This document shows, in pieces, positions 12,373 to 13,824 of a DNA stretch of 13,824 nt. Origin of the DNA: DATGKD01 sp035294855 (GTDB lineage: Bacteria > Actinomycetota > Acidimicrobiia > Acidimicrobiales > UBA8190); NCBI GenBank assembly GCA_035294855.1, contig DATGKD010000076.1, positions 1 through 13,824 on the forward strand. The letters are read 5' to 3'. Numbering within the stretch: position 1 is the stretch's first letter; each line of letters starts with the position of its first letter. The notes under the pieces were generated by a model that was not told the origin of the DNA, made no database searches, and saw nothing but the letters and a program-made list of their open reading frames with translations. The position numbers were made by a program, and so were the translations under genes.

Positions 12373-13707
12373 GTGATCTCCCCGCTCCGCCCGCTCCGAC
12401 ACCGCAACTTCGCCCTCGTCTGGGCCTCCGCGCTCGTGTCCAACGTCGGGTCGTGGATGCAGACCGTGGCGCTGGGTGTCGTGATCACGGCCCGCACCCA
12501 CGATCCGCTGTGGACCGGGGCGGTCGCCGCGGCAGCATTCGTGCCCATCGGCGCTCTGGCGCCCGTCGGAGGCGCGCTCGCCGACCGGTTGGACCGCCGC
12601 CGGTGGCTCATCACCACGACGCTCGCCGAAGCCGCGTTCGCCACGCTGCTCGCCGTGTTGTCGGCGACCGGGCACGCGCCCCCGTGGGCGCTCGTCGTGG
12701 TGGCGTTCTTCGGCGGCGTGTCGGCCGCCATCGGCTTTCCCTCGTATCAGGCGATGCTGCCCGATCTCGTGCCGCGCGACGAGTTGCTCGGCGCGGTGAC
12801 GCTTTCCTCAGCGCAGTTCAACCTGGGGCGCGTGGTCGGCCCCGCCCTCGCCGGACTGGTGCTCGTGGCCGGCTCCGCCACGTGGGCCTTCGCCGTCAAC
12901 GCCATCTCCTTCGGCGCCGTGGTGGGCGCGCTCGCCTTTGTGCGCCTGCCCGCGAGGCACGTCGACACGTCGGACGTCGGCATCGTCCGTCGCATGGTCG
13001 ACGGGGCGCGTGTCGCCGCGTCCGACCCGGGGTGCCGCAACGCCATCGTGTTGATCGCCATCGTGGCGCTGGTGGGCTCGCCGTTCATTGCGTTGGTCCC
13101 CGCGGTCGCCATCGACGCGTTGCACCGGGGCGCGGGCGGAACCTCGGTCCTGGTCACTGCCCAGGGCATCGGCGCGGTGGTCGGGGCGTTGGCCCTGGGA
13201 CCGCTCGCCGGTCTCATGACACGCCGATGGCTCCTGGTCGGATCGCTGCTCACCTTCCCGCTGGCGCTCGTCGTCTACGGCGTCGCGCCGTCGTTGTGGG
13301 GGAAGGCGGCTGCCCTCGTGGCCGTGGGCGGCTGCTACATCGGCGTCCTGTCGGGGCTCAACACCGTCGTGCAGCTGCGCGCTCCGGCCGCGGCACGCGG
13401 TCGGGTACTGGGTCTCTACATGATGGCCCTCGGGCTCATCTACCCGATCGGCGCCGTCGTCGAGGGCGCCCTCGCTCGGGTGGCCGGCATCGACGAGGTC
13501 ACCGTGGCCGCCGGTGCGGTGCTTCTCGGGGTGATGCTCGTCCTGCACGCGTGGCGGTCCAACCTGTTCGAGGCGTTCGAAGATCCGGCCGCGGTGGTTC
13601 AAGCCGAAGCCGAATCCGAAGCCGAAGCCGAAGGAGACGGCCGCTTGTCAGCACCGGTGGTGGCCGCGCCGGGGCCGGCGGTCGACACGGCCCGGGCGAC
13701 CCCGTGA
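12373..13707 (+). CDS. MFS exporter, EntS/MFS_3-like
   Basis: This 444-residue major facilitator protein has about 12 hydrophobic segments. It resembles the MFS_3 (enterobactin exporter-like) branch: RNFALVWASALVSNVGSWMQTVALGVVI at the N-terminus (11-38), the motif A-like loop GGALADRLDRRRWL (66-79), and PSYQAMLPDLVPRDELLGAVTLSSAQFNLGRVVGPALAG (about 120-160), very characteristic of this branch. It probably extrudes a small molecule by proton antiport; the substrate is unknown. After the last helix comes a tail of about 50 residues, acidic then Ala/Pro-rich, with an AE/SE repeat encoded by five GCCGAA-like hexamers. The GTG at 12373 is chosen because the protein then starts just before the first helix; the frame is open upstream but that part overlaps the sirtuin gene in reverse. 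Its TGA overlaps the GTG of the next gene (13704), so the two are translationally coupled. Confidence 0.85.
   Translation: MISPLRPLRHRNFALVWASALVSNVGSWMQTVALGVVITARTHDPLWTGAVAAAAFVPIGALAPVGGALADRLDRRRWLITTTLAEAAFATLLAVLSATGHAPPWALVVVAFFGGVSAAIGFPSYQAMLPDLVPRDELLGAVTLSSAQFNLGRVVGPALAGLVLVAGSATWAFAVNAISFGAVVGALAFVRLPARHVDTSDVGIVRRMVDGARVAASDPGCRNAIVLIAIVALVGSPFIALVPAVAIDALHRGAGGTSVLVTAQGIGAVVGALALGPLAGLMTRRWLLVGSLLTFPLALVVYGVAPSLWGKAAALVAVGGCYIGVLSGLNTVVQLRAPAAARGRVLGLYMMALGLIYPIGAVVEGALARVAGIDEVTVAAGAVLLGVMLVLHAWRSNLFEAFEDPAAVVQAEAESEAEAEGDGRLSAPVVAAPGPAVDTARATP
13603..13632 (+). repeat. Five tandem GCCGAA-type hexamers in the MFS C-terminal tail
   Basis: Units GCCGAA, GCCGAA, TCCGAA, GCCGAA, GCCGAA run in frame and encode AE-AE-SE-AE-AE. 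The unit length is a multiple of three, so slippage would lengthen or shorten the tail without a frameshift. The tail is predicted to be cytoplasmic and disordered. Confidence 0.8.
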
Positions 13708-13824
13708 CCAGGCCCGCAGCCCGCGTCGAGTTCCTCGATCCCGTTGCCGCCGAGGACGCGCAGCGGCGAGCGGCAGGCACGCTGCGGCGCGCCGGGCTCC
13801 GCGCCGGTGACCGCGTGGCGTTTT
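13704..13824 (+). CDS. Probable AMP-dependent acyl-CoA synthetase/ligase, N-terminal fragment (runs off the right edge)
   Basis: Forty codons are visible from a GTG at 13704 that overlaps the stop of the MFS gene by four bases. The segment AAEDAQRRAAGTLRRAGLRAGDRVAF resembles the N-terminal helix and strand of AMP-binding enzymes, where a 'LrxxGlxxGDRVA' stretch precedes the first nucleotide-binding strand. Those enzymes activate a carboxylic acid with ATP and usually pass it to CoA or a carrier. The evidence is a single short motif, so the family is probable and the substrate unknown. Coupling to an exporter and divergence from a sirtuin are consistent with an acyl-CoA synthetase under lysine-acylation control, which is inference. 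Confidence 0.55.
   Translation, partial: MTRPAARVEFLDPVAAEDAQRRAAGTLRRAGLRAGDRVAF

Overview
This 13.8 kb window is GC-rich, gene-dense DNA with protein families and GTG/ATG start use typical of high-GC Actinomycetota. An Acidimicrobiia-like lineage is possible, but that is only an impression from gene content. No RNA gene, insertion sequence, CRISPR array or phage gene was seen. Genes are packed tightly, with 4-bp GTGA stop/start overlaps at 9919 and 13704, and every non-coding gap is shorter than 150 bp.

Layout from left to right. (1) The 5' part of sufC (Fe-S assembly ATPase) runs leftward off the window. It diverges, across a 147-bp gap rich in inverted repeats, from a 720-residue glycogen-debranching-type glycoside hydrolase. 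(2) A secreted Thr-rich lipoprotein of unknown function (minus strand) diverges, across only 43 bp, from an FGGY-family sugar kinase (plus strand). (3) A leftward cluster of short-chain dehydrogenase, glutamine-synthetase-like gamma-glutamyl ligase and a PIG-V-like membrane glycosyltransferase diverges from a rightward cluster of class-I amidotransferase-type gamma-glutamyl hydrolase, aldehyde dehydrogenase and a 43-residue single-span membrane protein. (4) A sirtuin (minus) diverges from an MFS exporter that is translationally overlapped by the start of a probable AMP-dependent acyl-CoA synthetase/ligase, cut by the window edge.

The most coherent biology is region 3. A gamma-glutamyl ligase, a dehydrogenase, an aldehyde dehydrogenase and a gamma-glutamyl hydrolase together match the logic of gamma-glutamylated amine catabolism (the Puu route for putrescine in Escherichia coli). 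The flavin amine oxidase PuuB is absent and an SDR-type dehydrogenase takes its place. That gene set fits an amino alcohol (for example ethanolamine) at least as well as a diamine; the substrate is inference.

A second, window-wide pattern is regulatory. Nine genes that have an upstream gap carry a TANNNT-like hexamer (TAGACT, TAGTTT, TAGTCT, TATGGT, TAGGGT and similar) whose last base lies 6 to 11 nt before the start codon. A transcript starting the usual distance after such a -10 box would begin at or very near the start codon, so leaderless mRNAs look like the rule here. Clear Shine-Dalgarno sequences are correspondingly scarce.
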